A stretch of 64,000 nucleotides of DNA from positions 310,001 to 374,000 of the forward strand of contig CANKZZ010000001.1 in assembly GCA_947488655.1 (NCBI GenBank), given 5' to 3'. A model generated the notes under the pieces. It was not told where the DNA came from. It saw only the letters and a program-made list of their open reading frames with translations, and made no database searches. Within the stretch, counting starts at the first letter, position 1. Each line of letters opens with the position of its first letter. The stretch is from an uncultured Psychroserpens sp. (GTDB taxonomy: Bacteria; Bacteroidota; Bacteroidia; Flavobacteriales; Flavobacteriaceae). This document shows positions 41,848 through 51,245 of the stretch, piece after piece. A program made the position numbers and the translations under genes.

Positions 41848-42411
41848 TTAATTTTTAAATGGTGCTTCCCATGTTTTTAAACTCATAATGTTTTTAACCT
41901 CTTCGTATGTAAGCGGGTAGAAATCGTGACAATCTACACCTACATCAAAACTGTTCATTGTTGGGTCGTCTTTTAAAGTACCATGTGAATGACCGTAGAG
42001 ATGCCACGTGCCTCTAAAGCTTGATCGCCAAACGCGCATTGCGTAATGCATGAGCATTATTTTTTGCTTACCGTTAGGTGCATCTGCATCATTGACGTTG
42101 AGCTCAAAGTAATCTTTAATCCATTCAAACCGGTTTGGGTTTGCTTGTGCAGCACCTTCATGATTACCACGTATTAAAAATATTTTTCCGTTTAATTGCT
42201 CAAGTATGTCTCGCATTCGCTCTGCTTTACAGAGTCCGAAATCACCCAAATGATATACCTTATCGTTTTTATTAACTCGACTATTCCATCGTTTTATGAG
42301 TTCTTGGTCCATCTCTTCCACACTACCAAATGGACGATTGGTGAATTTTATAATATTCTCATGACCAAAGTGATGGTCTGAAGTGAAATATATGTTTCTT
42401 GTTTTATTCAT
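41848..42411 (-). CDS. Calcineurin-like metallophosphoesterase
   Basis: The 187-residue protein has the metal-binding motifs of the family: TSDHHFGHEN (D-x-H), YHLGDFG (GD), IRGNHEG (GNHE), LMHYAMR (H) and LYGHSHG (GHxH). It should hydrolyse phosphoester bonds with two metal ions. The short form of about 180 residues is common among phage and bacterial phosphoesterases of unknown substrate. It is probably co-transcribed with the 104-residue gene downstream. Confidence 0.85.
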   Translation of the reverse strand: MNKTRNIYFTSDHHFGHENIIKFTNRPFGSVEEMDQELIKRWNSRVNKNDKVYHLGDFGLCKAERMRDILEQLNGKIFLIRGNHEGAAQANPNRFEWIKDYFELNVNDADAPNGKQKIMLMHYAMRVWRSSFRGTWHLYGHSHGTLKDDPTMNSFDVGVDCHDFYPLTYEEVKNIMSLKTWEAPFKN

Positions 42412-42455
42412 GTTTTCTATAGTGTTTTACTGAAAATCTTTTAAGACATTCAGGT

Positions 42456-43005
42456 TTATTTTTTTTTCTTTTTCTGCTTCCTTTTCTTCTTCTTTTTAGA
42501 TTTGGAAGACTTCTTTTTCTTTGGTTTTAACTTGTTCTTGACTCTATTCATTTCAGAATCTATGAACGAATTGAAACTGTTGTTGTAAACGAACAACTTC
42601 GCTTTTTTAAAAGTTTTTAATGCTTTTTTATACGCTTCTTGACATTCAAAAAGTTGTGCTTGTAAAACTAAAAGTTCGCCTTTCCCAACAGCTTTTACTG
42701 TGTGAGCAAAATCTAGTAATTTTTTTTGCTTCGTCGAAATCGTGATTCCAAATTAAAACCAAGATGTACTTTGGATAGACTTTTATAAAATCCATTTTAT
42801 TTGCTAATGCCTCAGCAAAGTAGTACTTGGCTTTTTCGTAATCTCCAAACTGCTCTGCTTGCAAACGTCCCATGAGATATAGTGCGTAGGGATTATGACT
42901 CTCGTATGACAAAGCGTAGTTTAGATTTTCTACGGTTTCTTCTAAATCGTATGGATAAGCATCTATGGCTTTTAACACGTAGTTGTTTAACAAATTCGTG
43001 TCCAT
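42456..43005 (-). pseudogene. TPR protein with apparent frameshift in an A8 run
   Basis: The first 90 residues from ATG 43005 read as tetratricopeptide repeats (YALYLMGRLQAEQFGDYEKAKYYFAEAL). At a run of eight A on the coding strand (42727-42720) the frame leaves the TPR pattern and soon meets a stop. One added A would continue the repeats (LLVLQAQLFECQEAYKKALK) and end at 42456 with a lysine-rich tail. The family is a protein-binding scaffold. The break may be a sequencing slip, a true mutation, or slippage during expression. I give the reconstructed span. Confidence 0.65.
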
Positions 43006-43150
43006 TGTTTTTTTATTTTAATAATTCATTTTGAATTACAATGAAACGTTTTGACTGTGCTCAACATGACATCGCTATTCACTTTATAACTGTTTTGGAG
43101 GAGGTTTAACCGAAATGGTTAAGGATGAGGTGCTGAAATTAATTCAGAAT

Positions 43151-43189
43151 AAAAAAAAATCCGAAACAGTATTTTACTTGCTTCGGATC
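43151..43189 (-). terminator. Intrinsic terminator on minus strand
   Basis: On the minus strand ATCCGAAGCAAG pairs with CTGTTTCGGAT (one mismatch) around a TAAAATA loop, followed by nine T. It terminates the short transcript that would carry the small ORF at 43217-43291. Confidence 0.75.
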
Positions 43190-43216
43190 TTTCATTTATA
43201 ATTTGAGAAAGTTTAT

Positions 43217-43291
43217 CTAACGATAATCACGAAGCATCACAAAAGGCAGAATTCCTTTTGGATTGTTTTGATATGTTACAAATAAACTCAT
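43217..43291 (-). CDS. Possible 24-residue peptide with its own terminator
   Basis: An ATG at 43291 opens a 24-codon frame (starting MSLFVTYQNN and ending FVMLRDYR) that stops at 43217, 28 bases before a clear terminator. The upstream sequence (TTAAAAATTAGAAACT) resembles flavobacterial leaders. It could be a small protein or a leader peptide. The remaining sequence from 43006 to 43478 holds an AT hairpin ATAATAC-GAA-GTATTAT (43412-43428) and nothing else that I can see. Confidence 0.4.
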   Translation of the reverse strand: MSLFVTYQNNPKGILPFVMLRDYR

Positions 43292-43478
43292 AGTTTCTAA
43301 TTTTTAATTCAACTTTTGTTTGTTGTGTTTTGGTTGAAATGCGTTGCAAAGATTTACATTTATTTTTGACTTTTCAAAATTTATTTTTTGTTTTTCTGAA
43401 AAATTGACCACATAATACGAAGTATTATATTTTTTTGAAAAAACCAAATTTTTTTTAATACAGCGTCTAAAATGACAA

Positions 43479-44390
43479 TTAATTAGAGATATTTAAGAAG
43501 ATAATTTGATCATTTTTATAGTTATTTGGACTGTAACAGAATATTTTTTCACCATCTAAATTAGCTTCAACCAAATAGTAATTGCCTTTAAAATAACTTG
43601 TAATCACTATTGCTTTTAAATTTGATTTCTCGACTACATTAAGTTGATGAGCATAAATAATTTTGTTATTTATGATATTAAATTCTCCAAAAAATGATGC
43701 AATTAAAGGTGTTTTAGGATCTTTAAATAATGCTTTTGGTGTATCGTAGGCTTCTATTTTTTGATTATTTAAAATCATCATATTATCTGCAAAACCAAGT
43801 ACATCGTTATTATCATGAGTGGCTACAAGACATGTGATTTTTTTATCTTTTAAATATTTAAAGACATTACGTCTAAGTGATCGTCTTTGAAAATTATCGA
43901 TATGACTAAATGGCTCGTCGAGCAAAATTATTTCGGGCTGTTTAGCCAAAGCTCTCGCTAGTGCAACGCGTTGTTTTTGTCCGCCAGATAGGGTTTTTAC
44001 TTTTGTTTTGGCAAATGCTGTTAACTCTACGACTTCTAGTAACTCTTGTGTGCGCTCTTTCTTCTCTTTAGGGAAAAAGTTTGAGAGAAATTTTCCTATA
44101 TTTTCTTCTACTGAAATAAAAGGCATTAATTCAAATTCTTGTGCAACATATTTCATAAAATCGTAACCAGTGACGAGATTATATTTTGGACCTAGAATCT
44201 CATTATCTTTCCAGTAGATGTTTCCGAAGTTAAGATCATATTCACCATATAACAGTTTTAAAAGTGTGCTTTTACCTGAACCACTTTCTCCAATAATAGC
44301 AAGGTTTTCGCCTTTTTCAACTTTAAATGAAAGCTCTTTTAGAATTGGAGTTTTATGATAAGAAAAAGTGAGGTTTTTTACGTTTAGCAT
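43479..44390 (-). CDS. ABC transporter ATP-binding protein
   Basis: The 303-residue protein has the full ABC ATPase set: Walker A GESGSGKST, Q-loop region YVAQEFELMPF, signature LSGGQKQRVALARAL, Walker B IILLDEPFSHID, and H-loop VATHDNND. The C-terminal 80 residues form an extra beta domain like the regulatory domain of importer ATPases. No permease or binding protein is adjacent, so the substrate is unknown and the partner must lie elsewhere. Confidence 0.88.
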   Translation of the reverse strand: MLNVKNLTFSYHKTPILKELSFKVEKGENLAIIGESGSGKSTLLKLLYGEYDLNFGNIYWKDNEILGPKYNLVTGYDFMKYVAQEFELMPFISVEENIGKFLSNFFPKEKKERTQELLEVVELTAFAKTKVKTLSGGQKQRVALARALAKQPEIILLDEPFSHIDNFQRRSLRRNVFKYLKDKKITCLVATHDNNDVLGFADNMMILNNQKIEAYDTPKALFKDPKTPLIASFFGEFNIINNKIIYAHQLNVVEKSNLKAIVITSYFKGNYYLVEANLDGEKIFCYSPNNYKNDQIIFLNISN

Positions 44391-44404
44391 TTGGTGAATG
44401 TAAA

Positions 44405-44437
44405 AGACCTACAAGGTTTTGAAAACCTTGCAGGTCT
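44405..44437. repeat. Dispersed palindrome (copy 3, best preserved)
   Basis: AGACCTACAAGGTTTT and AAAACCTTGCAGGTCT surround one central G, with a single mismatch in 16 pairs. It lies between the ABC ATPase and the prolyl oligopeptidase genes. Confidence 0.65.
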
Positions 44438-44459
44438 AAAATTTGAATATATTTTATAA

Positions 44460-46628
44460 TTATCCTTTTACTTTTTCTTTTGTTTTACTTGGTAACACAT
44501 CAAATCCCATATTGTAAAGTGTAAACCCAAAAATATCGGCATATTGCTCTATAGTTTTAGATACTGGAGTTCCTGCACCATGACCAGCATCTGTTTCAAT
44601 ACGAATTAGTGTAGGATTGTTCCCTGTTTGTTTAGCTTGTAACTCAGCAGCAAATTTAAAACTGTGAGCAGGTACTACACGATCATCATGATCTCCAGTA
44701 GTTACCATTGTTGCAGGATACTGAACGCCTTCTTTTACATTATGTACTGGAGAATAGCCTTTAAGATAATCAAACATTTCTTTGTTATCATCTGAAGTAC
44801 CATAATCATAAGCCCATCCTGCTCCTGCTGTAAATGTGTGATATCTTAACATGTCTAGTACACCAACTGCTGGCAAAGCAACCTTCATCAAATCTGGACG
44901 TTGTGTCATTGTAGCTCCAACTAATAAACCTCCATTAGATCCTCCTCTAATAGCTAAATAATCACTAGAAGTATAATTCTCTGCAATTAAATACTCTGCA
45001 GCTGCAATAAAATCATCAAAAACATTTTGTTTTTTTAGTTGTGTACCTGCATCGTGCCAAGCTTTACCATATTCTCCTCCACCTCTAAGGTTAGGAACTG
45101 CGTAAATACCACCTTGCTCCATCCAAACTGCGTTAGCAATGCTAAATGAAGGTGTTAGACTAATATTAAAACCTCCATATCCATAAAGAATTGTTGGGTT
45201 TTTACCATTGAGTTCTAATCCTTTTTTATGGGTAATAATCATTGGAACTTTTGTACCGTCTTTTGAGGTGTAAAATACTTGCTTGCTTTCGTAATCTTCT
45301 GGATTGAAATCGATATCTGGTTTTACGAAAACTTCTGAAGTTCCGTTTTTTATATCGTATTTGTAAATACTTCCTGGAGTAACATAGTTTGTGAATGAGT
45401 AAAAAAGCTCTGTATCTTCTTTTTTAGCTCCAAATCCACCTGCACTGCCAACACCTGGTAGTTTTACCTCTCTTACTAATTTCCCTTCATAATCATACTG
45501 CATAACTTTAGATACAGCATCAACCATATACTCTGCAAATAAATAACCACCACCTGTAGAAGGACTCAACACGTTTTTGGTTTCGGGAATTAAATCCACC
45601 CAATTTTCTGGTCCAGGGTTAGAAGCATCTACAGTAACAATTTTTTTGTTTGGTGTATCTAGATTAGTTACTAAAAATAGTTTGCTACCAACATTTTCAA
45701 TTGGGTAGGTGTCACTATTAGTATGGTCTAAAATGGTTACTAATGGACTATTTGGTTGTGATAGGTCTTTGATAAATAATTTATTACCAGAAGTTGATAC
45801 GCTTGCAGTAATTACAAGGTATTTATTATCTTCTGAAACATTACCACCAACATATCTATGCTTTTGTGTTGCTGTACCTCCAAAAATTACAGGATCATCT
45901 TTTTGAGAGGTCCCTAATTTATGGTAATATAATTTATGCTGATCGGTCTTAGCAGAGAGCTCGCTTCCTTTTGGTTTATCATAACTAGAATAATAGAATC
46001 CTTCATTTTTATACCAAGACATTCCGCTAAATTTAACATCAATTAAAGTGTCTTCTATAATTTCTTTTGTTTCGGTATTCATAATTAGAATTTTTCTCCA
46101 ATCGCTTCCTCCTTCGGAAATAGCATACGCTAAGATTTCGCCATTTTTAGAAAAACTTGTGCCTCCGAGTGAGATGGTACCATCTTCTGTGAATGTATTT
46201 GGATCTAAGAAAACCTCTGCAGTTTCTGGATCATCACCTGTTTTATAACGATAAATCACATATTGATTTTGCAGACCATCATTTTTATAGAAATATGTAT
46301 AGTTGCCTTCTTTAAAAGGAGAGCCTACTTTTTCATAATTCCAGAGTTTAGACAATCTTTCTTTTAATTCTTCGCGATATGGTATATTATCTAAATACCC
46401 ATAAGTAGATTGGTTTTGCGCGTTTACCCAATTTTCTGTTTCGGTGCTTCTGTCATCTTCGAGCCAACGGTATGGGTCTTCTACTTTTGTTCCGAAGTAA
46501 TCTGTAATTGTATCAACCTTTTTTGTTTCAGGATAGTTTACCACAATATCTCGTTTTTGTTCTTTTGGTTCTTCTTTACATGCACTAAAGGCAAGTATTG
46601 CTATTAATATTATTGAAATGTGTCTCAT
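44460..46628 (-). CDS. Prolyl oligopeptidase family (S9) lipoprotein
   Basis: The serine peptidase of about 722 residues cleaves after proline in short peptides. It has a lipoprotein signal ([17 protein letters not shown] with the lipobox Cys), an N-terminal seven-bladed propeller region starting with the S9 segment DPYRWLEDD, and a C-terminal hydrolase domain with nucleophile Ser in RGGSNGG, Asp in GDHDDRVVP and His in AGHGAG. The ATG at 46628 is preferred, as the longer frame to 46670 would add a non-signal extension. It is probably anchored to the periplasmic face or outer membrane. It stands alone. Confidence 0.92.
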   Translation of the reverse strand: MRHISIILIAILAFSACKEEPKEQKRDIVVNYPETKKVDTITDYFGTKVEDPYRWLEDDRSTETENWVNAQNQSTYGYLDNIPYREELKERLSKLWNYEKVGSPFKEGNYTYFYKNDGLQNQYVIYRYKTGDDPETAEVFLDPNTFTEDGTISLGGTSFSKNGEILAYAISEGGSDWRKILIMNTETKEIIEDTLIDVKFSGMSWYKNEGFYYSSYDKPKGSELSAKTDQHKLYYHKLGTSQKDDPVIFGGTATQKHRYVGGNVSEDNKYLVITASVSTSGNKLFIKDLSQPNSPLVTILDHTNSDTYPIENVGSKLFLVTNLDTPNKKIVTVDASNPGPENWVDLIPETKNVLSPSTGGGYLFAEYMVDAVSKVMQYDYEGKLVREVKLPGVGSAGGFGAKKEDTELFYSFTNYVTPGSIYKYDIKNGTSEVFVKPDIDFNPEDYESKQVFYTSKDGTKVPMIITHKKGLELNGKNPTILYGYGGFNISLTPSFSIANAVWMEQGGIYAVPNLRGGGEYGKAWHDAGTQLKKQNVFDDFIAAAEYLIAENYTSSDYLAIRGGSNGGLLVGATMTQRPDLMKVALPAVGVLDMLRYHTFTAGAGWAYDYGTSDDNKEMFDYLKGYSPVHNVKEGVQYPATMVTTGDHDDRVVPAHSFKFAAELQAKQTGNNPTLIRIETDAGHGAGTPVSKTIEQYADIFGFTLYNMGFDVLPSKTKEKVKG

Positions 46629-46670
46629 GATTTTTATATATTGATTAGTCGTTCTATCAAAAATAAACAA

Positions 46671-46700
46671 AAAAGCCTCTACATAATATTGTAGAGGCTA
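46671..46700 (-). terminator. Intrinsic terminator after first FG-GAP gene
   Basis: The arms AGCCTCTACA and TGTAGAGGCT form a ten-pair stem, with a T tract on the minus strand. It lies 23 bases past the stop at 46723. Confidence 0.8.
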
Positions 46701-46722
46701 TTTTAAGATATTGTTAAGATGT

Positions 46723-49137
46723 TTATTGTTTTATAAACTTCTGACTTTTAATTTTGTTACCAGATACAATTCTTAATATGTAATTACCTGTATTAAGTGT
46801 ACTTACATCGATCGTGTTTTGGTTTAATTTTGAATTCATAATACGTCTACCATTAATATCAAAAATGGTATAGATAGCATCTTGAAGACTTTCTGTACTA
46901 GAAATTCTTAATATATCTTTTGTAGGATTAGGGTAAATTACTAAATCGTTTACAAAAGAATTTTCTAAAGTAAGCGTAGCTCCTTCAACAACCTCTAAAG
47001 GTGTGTTGATAGCAGGATCTGTAATAATATCTATTACGCCAGATGGCCAATAAATTGTAATGTTATTAATTTCAGTATCTGTTCCAATTCCGAAGTGAGT
47101 ATTTAACGTACTCATATACTCAAAACCTTCTCCGCTTCTTACATCTCTAATTTGTGTACCGCTATTTGTTGTGAGTTCAACTCTTGCACCAATACCATCT
47201 ATATTACTCATTACACCTATAGTGTTTATTGTTATCCAATTGTTTGGTGTTGTAAGATTCCAGTAGATGTTGCCATTATAGTAGGCATCTAAAAAGCCAT
47301 CATTATTTAAATCTCCAATAGAACCATTTTTATAATTTAGTTGGTTAGCATCAGCATCTTCAAAGGTTAAATCGCCTTTTCCGTAGAGAATTGTACCGTT
47401 ACATAAAATATCTAAATAACCGTCATTATCGATATCATGACTTATATTTTCATGACCAGTTGGCGCTACACCAACACCAGATCCAGTAGTAACTTCTACA
47501 AAAATACCGTTACCATCATTTCTTATAAGTTTGTGGTTTCCAGAACTTGCTCCTACAAATAAATCCATATCACCATCATTGTCATAATCTCCCCAAGAAG
47601 AAGACCAAGTTTGCATTGGATCATCTAATTGAAGTATTGCTGCATTTTCTGTATATGTACCATCACCATTGTTGGTTAACATATTGTTTCTTCTTCTATC
47701 TTCTTCTCCACCACATTTTGCAATAAACATGTCCATATCTCTATCATTGTCATAATCTATCCAAATAGAACCATAGTTTCCACCTGAAGAGTAATCACCT
47801 AAATTTACTGGCGCATTAGGTGTTACAGCAGATTGATAGTAGGTTAAATTACCATTGCCATCATTAATAAAATACACGTTTGGAGCAACATCATGACAAA
47901 CAAATGCATCTAAATGTCCGTCGTTATTGATATCAATAAAATTAGAACGTTGAGAAAAAACATATTCTGTAGTAGAGGTTTGTGTAAATCCTGTGCCATC
48001 GCTATTCGATTGCATAAATGAGACACCATTACCAGCACCATATAATAAATCTGTTTGACCGTTTCTATCATAATCTGCAGCAGCCATACTCCATCCTGGT
48101 AAGAAATCTGCATTTGGCGAAGGAATGTTGACTTCATTAAATCCACCAGTTGCTAATTGATAATGCACATTTACATTATTTGAAGATACTGATACGATAT
48201 CATCTAAATGATCTCCATTCATATCTACAACTGCAAGATCATAATTACCTATTGGCATAGCTTGTGTAGTATAGTTAACACGAGAATTAACTAGAGTAGT
48301 AAATGATAAAGGTCCAATCCAATTACTATAATCTGTACCACCACAAAATCCTCTTACAAATACCTCATAAGTTGTAGATGAAGATAGCCCAGATAATGGA
48401 TAAGGATTATTTGATGTTGTAGGAGTTCCAGATCCAGAAGGAACACCAGAACCAGGGTTTTGGACAACTATCTCCCAACTTGTTTCTGTACTACCTTGTT
48501 GCCAGCTAATATTTGCAGCATTTGTACTAACGTTAGATACGTTTAGATTAGAAATGTTAGGACAAGCAGGAGGTATTTGAGAACTAATTGTTGGAGAACT
48601 AAAGCAAAAACCATAACCCCAAATGTTGTTATCATCGTAAGAAATTCTATATCTAAAATTACTTAATTGGTTTGCTGTAAATGTTGAAATATCTAAGGCT
48701 GAAGAGTTATAGCCTTCATTATTACCAGAACAAAAATTGTTTGTTGGTGGATTGGCAGTACCAGATAACTCATCTCCCCAATTTACCCATGAATTTGCAT
48801 CTGCATCCCAATATTGAAGGATTAAGATTTCGCCAAAATCATGAAATACATAACTAGCACCTACAGATATCCAAGTTTCGTTGGCATTATAAGCAGCTGT
48901 AAGATTTGTTATTGGAGATTCTGCAGCAATATCATCATCATGACCACTTTGAGCATCATCATCGTCATACGAGAAGTTAGATGAAACTCTAGGGTCTGCT
49001 TCAAAAACATCTGTGTTTGTAAGATAATTTCCTGTGATTGACCAATTAGAATTTGGCCAACTCGCAGGTTGATTTAAGGTTTGTGAAAAACTAAAATAGG
49101 CACTTAATAAGAAAAATGCGAGGGTAATTTTTTTCAT
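46723..49137 (-). CDS. T9SS-secreted FG-GAP/VCBS repeat protein with fibronectin III domain
   Basis: The 804-residue exported protein has a signal peptide (ITLAFFLLSAYFSFS), an N-terminal domain, a fibronectin type III module around residues 190-280 (PNISNLNVSNVSTNAANISWQ), then FG-GAP/VCBS repeats with calcium-binding style DxNxDGxxD motifs (DMNGDHLDD, DINNDGHLDA, DYDNDGDMDL), an ASPIC/UnbV domain (NTIGVMSNIDGIGARVEL) and a T9SS type A sorting domain (LVIYPNPTKDIL to KSQKFIKQ). It should be displayed or released by type IX secretion. It is a paralogue of the next gene and has its own terminator. Confidence 0.9.
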   Translation of the reverse strand: MKKITLAFFLLSAYFSFSQTLNQPASWPNSNWSITGNYLTNTDVFEADPRVSSNFSYDDDDAQSGHDDDIAAESPITNLTAAYNANETWISVGASYVFHDFGEILILQYWDADANSWVNWGDELSGTANPPTNNFCSGNNEGYNSSALDISTFTANQLSNFRYRISYDDNNIWGYGFCFSSPTISSQIPPACPNISNLNVSNVSTNAANISWQQGSTETSWEIVVQNPGSGVPSGSGTPTTSNNPYPLSGLSSSTTYEVFVRGFCGGTDYSNWIGPLSFTTLVNSRVNYTTQAMPIGNYDLAVVDMNGDHLDDIVSVSSNNVNVHYQLATGGFNEVNIPSPNADFLPGWSMAAADYDRNGQTDLLYGAGNGVSFMQSNSDGTGFTQTSTTEYVFSQRSNFIDINNDGHLDAFVCHDVAPNVYFINDGNGNLTYYQSAVTPNAPVNLGDYSSGGNYGSIWIDYDNDRDMDMFIAKCGGEEDRRRNNMLTNNGDGTYTENAAILQLDDPMQTWSSSWGDYDNDGDMDLFVGASSGNHKLIRNDGNGIFVEVTTGSGVGVAPTGHENISHDIDNDGYLDILCNGTILYGKGDLTFEDADANQLNYKNGSIGDLNNDGFLDAYYNGNIYWNLTTPNNWITINTIGVMSNIDGIGARVELTTNSGTQIRDVRSGEGFEYMSTLNTHFGIGTDTEINNITIYWPSGVIDIITDPAINTPLEVVEGATLTLENSFVNDLVIYPNPTKDILRISSTESLQDAIYTIFDINGRRIMNSKLNQNTIDVSTLNTGNYILRIVSGNKIKSQKFIKQ

Positions 49138-49167
49138 AGTGGAATTAATTAAAGTTTTAAATGTAAT

Positions 49168-49201
49168 AAAAAAGCCTCTATATTATTAATAAAGAGGCTT
49201 T
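49168..49201 (-). terminator. Intrinsic terminator after second FG-GAP gene
   Basis: The arms AAAGCCTCT and AGAGGCTTT form a stem with a T tract on the minus strand, just past the stop at 49207. Confidence 0.8.
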
Positions 49202-49206
49202 AATAT

Positions 49207-51228
49207 TTAGTATTTAATAAATTTTTGACTCTTAATGGAAGTACCGGATACGATTCTTAAAACATAATTACCAGGCGCTAATTTTGAAATATCTATTGAG
49301 GACTTTTCTAGTTTTGAGTTTAAAACTCTTTTACCAGTTATATCAAAAATAGTATAAATCATAGAGTCGTTTAATTCTAAAGAATTGATGTTTAAAACAT
49401 TTTTAGCAGGATTAGGATATATTACCAATTCATCTGTTAAAGAATTTTCTAAACTTAAAGTGTCTCCTTCAATAATTTCTAGGGCACCATTTATAGATGG
49501 GTTTGTAATTGTATCGATAATTCCAGATGGCCAATAGATTACCACACTGTTAATATTAGTATCTGTTCCTATACCAATATGAGTGTTTAGTGAGTTCATG
49601 TATCTAAAACCATCTCCACTCTTTACATCTCTAATTTTAACTCCCGATGGTGTGTGTACTTCTACACGAGCGCCAATACCGTTAATATTACTTACTGTTC
49701 CAATAGTGTGAATTTTAATCCAATTATTATTGCTTTCTGCGTTATTATAATATATAACTCCAGAGTTAAAGGCATCTATATAACCATCGTTATTTAAATC
49801 ACCATATGCACCAGAACCAGGAAATACCTCAGTATAAAGATCAAATGTCATGTCACCTTTACCAAATAATATATTACCACCAGAAACTAAATCTAAGTTA
49901 CCGTCATTATCAAAGTCAAATGTTACAGTTTCTGTTGAGTTGCTAGTAAGAGTGTTTACGCCTGATCCAGTAGAAATATCTGTAAAGTTTCCATTATCAT
50001 TTCTCATAAGTTTATGATCTCCAGAACTTGCTCCAACAAATACATCCATATCACCATCACCATCAAAATCTCCCCAGGCAGCAGACCATGTTTGCATAGG
50101 ATCTGCAAGACCTATAGCAGCTGCATTTTCGGTGTAATTTTCATTTCCATCGTTGGTATACATTACATTCGTTCTTCTAGCTACTTCACCACCACATTTT
50201 GCAATAAATAAATCTAAATCTCTATCATTATCGTAATCAACCCATATAGATCCATAATCACCACCAGATGGGTAATTACCTAGCTCATAAGGAGCACTAG
50301 GGTCGTTAGATTGATAATAAATAAGATTTCCAGAGCCATCGTTTAAATAGTATACATTTGGTGCAACATCATGACACATGAAGGCATCAAGATTTCCATC
50401 ATTATTTATATCTACGAAGTTTGATCGTTGAGAAAATACATCTTCAGGTCCAGATATTTCGGTAAAACCAGTTCCTGTGCTATTTGCTCTCATAAAGGTA
50501 ACTCCATTTGTAGCTCCATATAATAAATCTGTGTAACCATTTCTATCATAATCTGCAGCAGATAAACTCCATGTTGGAGGAAAATCTGCACTTGTAGTTT
50601 CAATATTTTTAGTAGTAAAACCACCACTACTATTTTGTTCTCTAATATTTACATTTGTTGAAGATATTGAAACTAAATCATCAAGAAAATCACCATTCAT
50701 ATCTACAACTGCAATTTTGTAACTTCCTGTAGTACCCGATGCTTGAGAACTAAAAGTAACTGGAGAAGGAGGAGGTGGAGTGAAGTCTAAAGTTTCTAAA
50801 CAAAATGCAACGTCAGAATCAGTTGCATAATCATAAATTTGAATGATTAAATTATCATTAACATTCCAACCAGAAATAGCCTCTGTAACAAAGGTGTTAG
50901 TACAAGCAATTTCTACAGTTCCTGTTTCGTCCCACACTACTATTCCAGGATTTCCTGGACTTTCAGATGAGAAAAATAAACCTGTATGCGTGGCTGTCCA
51001 TGTAAAAAACTGGTCGTTAGCAGATGGCGTACAAGATCCTTGCACTCCACTATCTGTAGTCCCATCTGTAGTAAAAGGAAGATAAAAACCAGGTGTAGCG
51101 CAACCAGTGCCTTCAGGAGAAGGAGTAATTGGGATTGCACCACTAATATTGTCATTAGCAGGTTGTCCAAATGATAGCGAGCAAAAAGCTACAGCTAAAA
51201 TTGTTAATGTGAGTAATTTTAATTTCAT
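49207..51228 (-). CDS. T9SS-secreted FG-GAP/VCBS repeat protein
   Basis: The 673-residue exported protein has a signal peptide (LTLTILAVAFCSLSFG), an N-terminal beta domain (NDNISGAIPITPSPEG onward) in place of the fibronectin module of its neighbour, seven FG-GAP-like segments (DMNGDFLDDL, DINNDGNLDAF, DFDGDGDMDVF), an ASPIC/UnbV domain (HTIGTVSNINGIGARVEV) and a T9SS type A C-terminus (LVIYPNPAKNVL to KSQKFIKY). The repeat region is strikingly similar to the next gene downstream (46723), pointing to tandem duplication with swapped N-terminal domains. A di-haem lipoprotein gene lies 17 bases upstream. Confidence 0.9.
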   Translation of the reverse strand: MKLKLLTLTILAVAFCSLSFGQPANDNISGAIPITPSPEGTGCATPGFYLPFTTDGTTDSGVQGSCTPSANDQFFTWTATHTGLFFSSESPGNPGIVVWDETGTVEIACTNTFVTEAISGWNVNDNLIIQIYDYATDSDVAFCLETLDFTPPPPSPVTFSSQASGTTGSYKIAVVDMNGDFLDDLVSISSTNVNIREQNSSGGFTTKNIETTSADFPPTWSLSAADYDRNGYTDLLYGATNGVTFMRANSTGTGFTEISGPEDVFSQRSNFVDINNDGNLDAFMCHDVAPNVYYLNDGSGNLIYYQSNDPSAPYELGNYPSGGDYGSIWVDYDNDRDLDLFIAKCGGEVARRTNVMYTNDGNENYTENAAAIGLADPMQTWSAAWGDFDGDGDMDVFVGASSGDHKLMRNDNGNFTDISTGSGVNTLTSNSTETVTFDFDNDGNLDLVSGGNILFGKGDMTFDLYTEVFPGSGAYGDLNNDGYIDAFNSGVIYYNNAESNNNWIKIHTIGTVSNINGIGARVEVHTPSGVKIRDVKSGDGFRYMNSLNTHIGIGTDTNINSVVIYWPSGIIDTITNPSINGALEIIEGDTLSLENSLTDELVIYPNPAKNVLNINSLELNDSMIYTIFDITGKRVLNSKLEKSSIDISKLAPGNYVLRIVSGTSIKSQKFIKY

Positions 51229-51245
51229 GACTATAATAATTTAAT

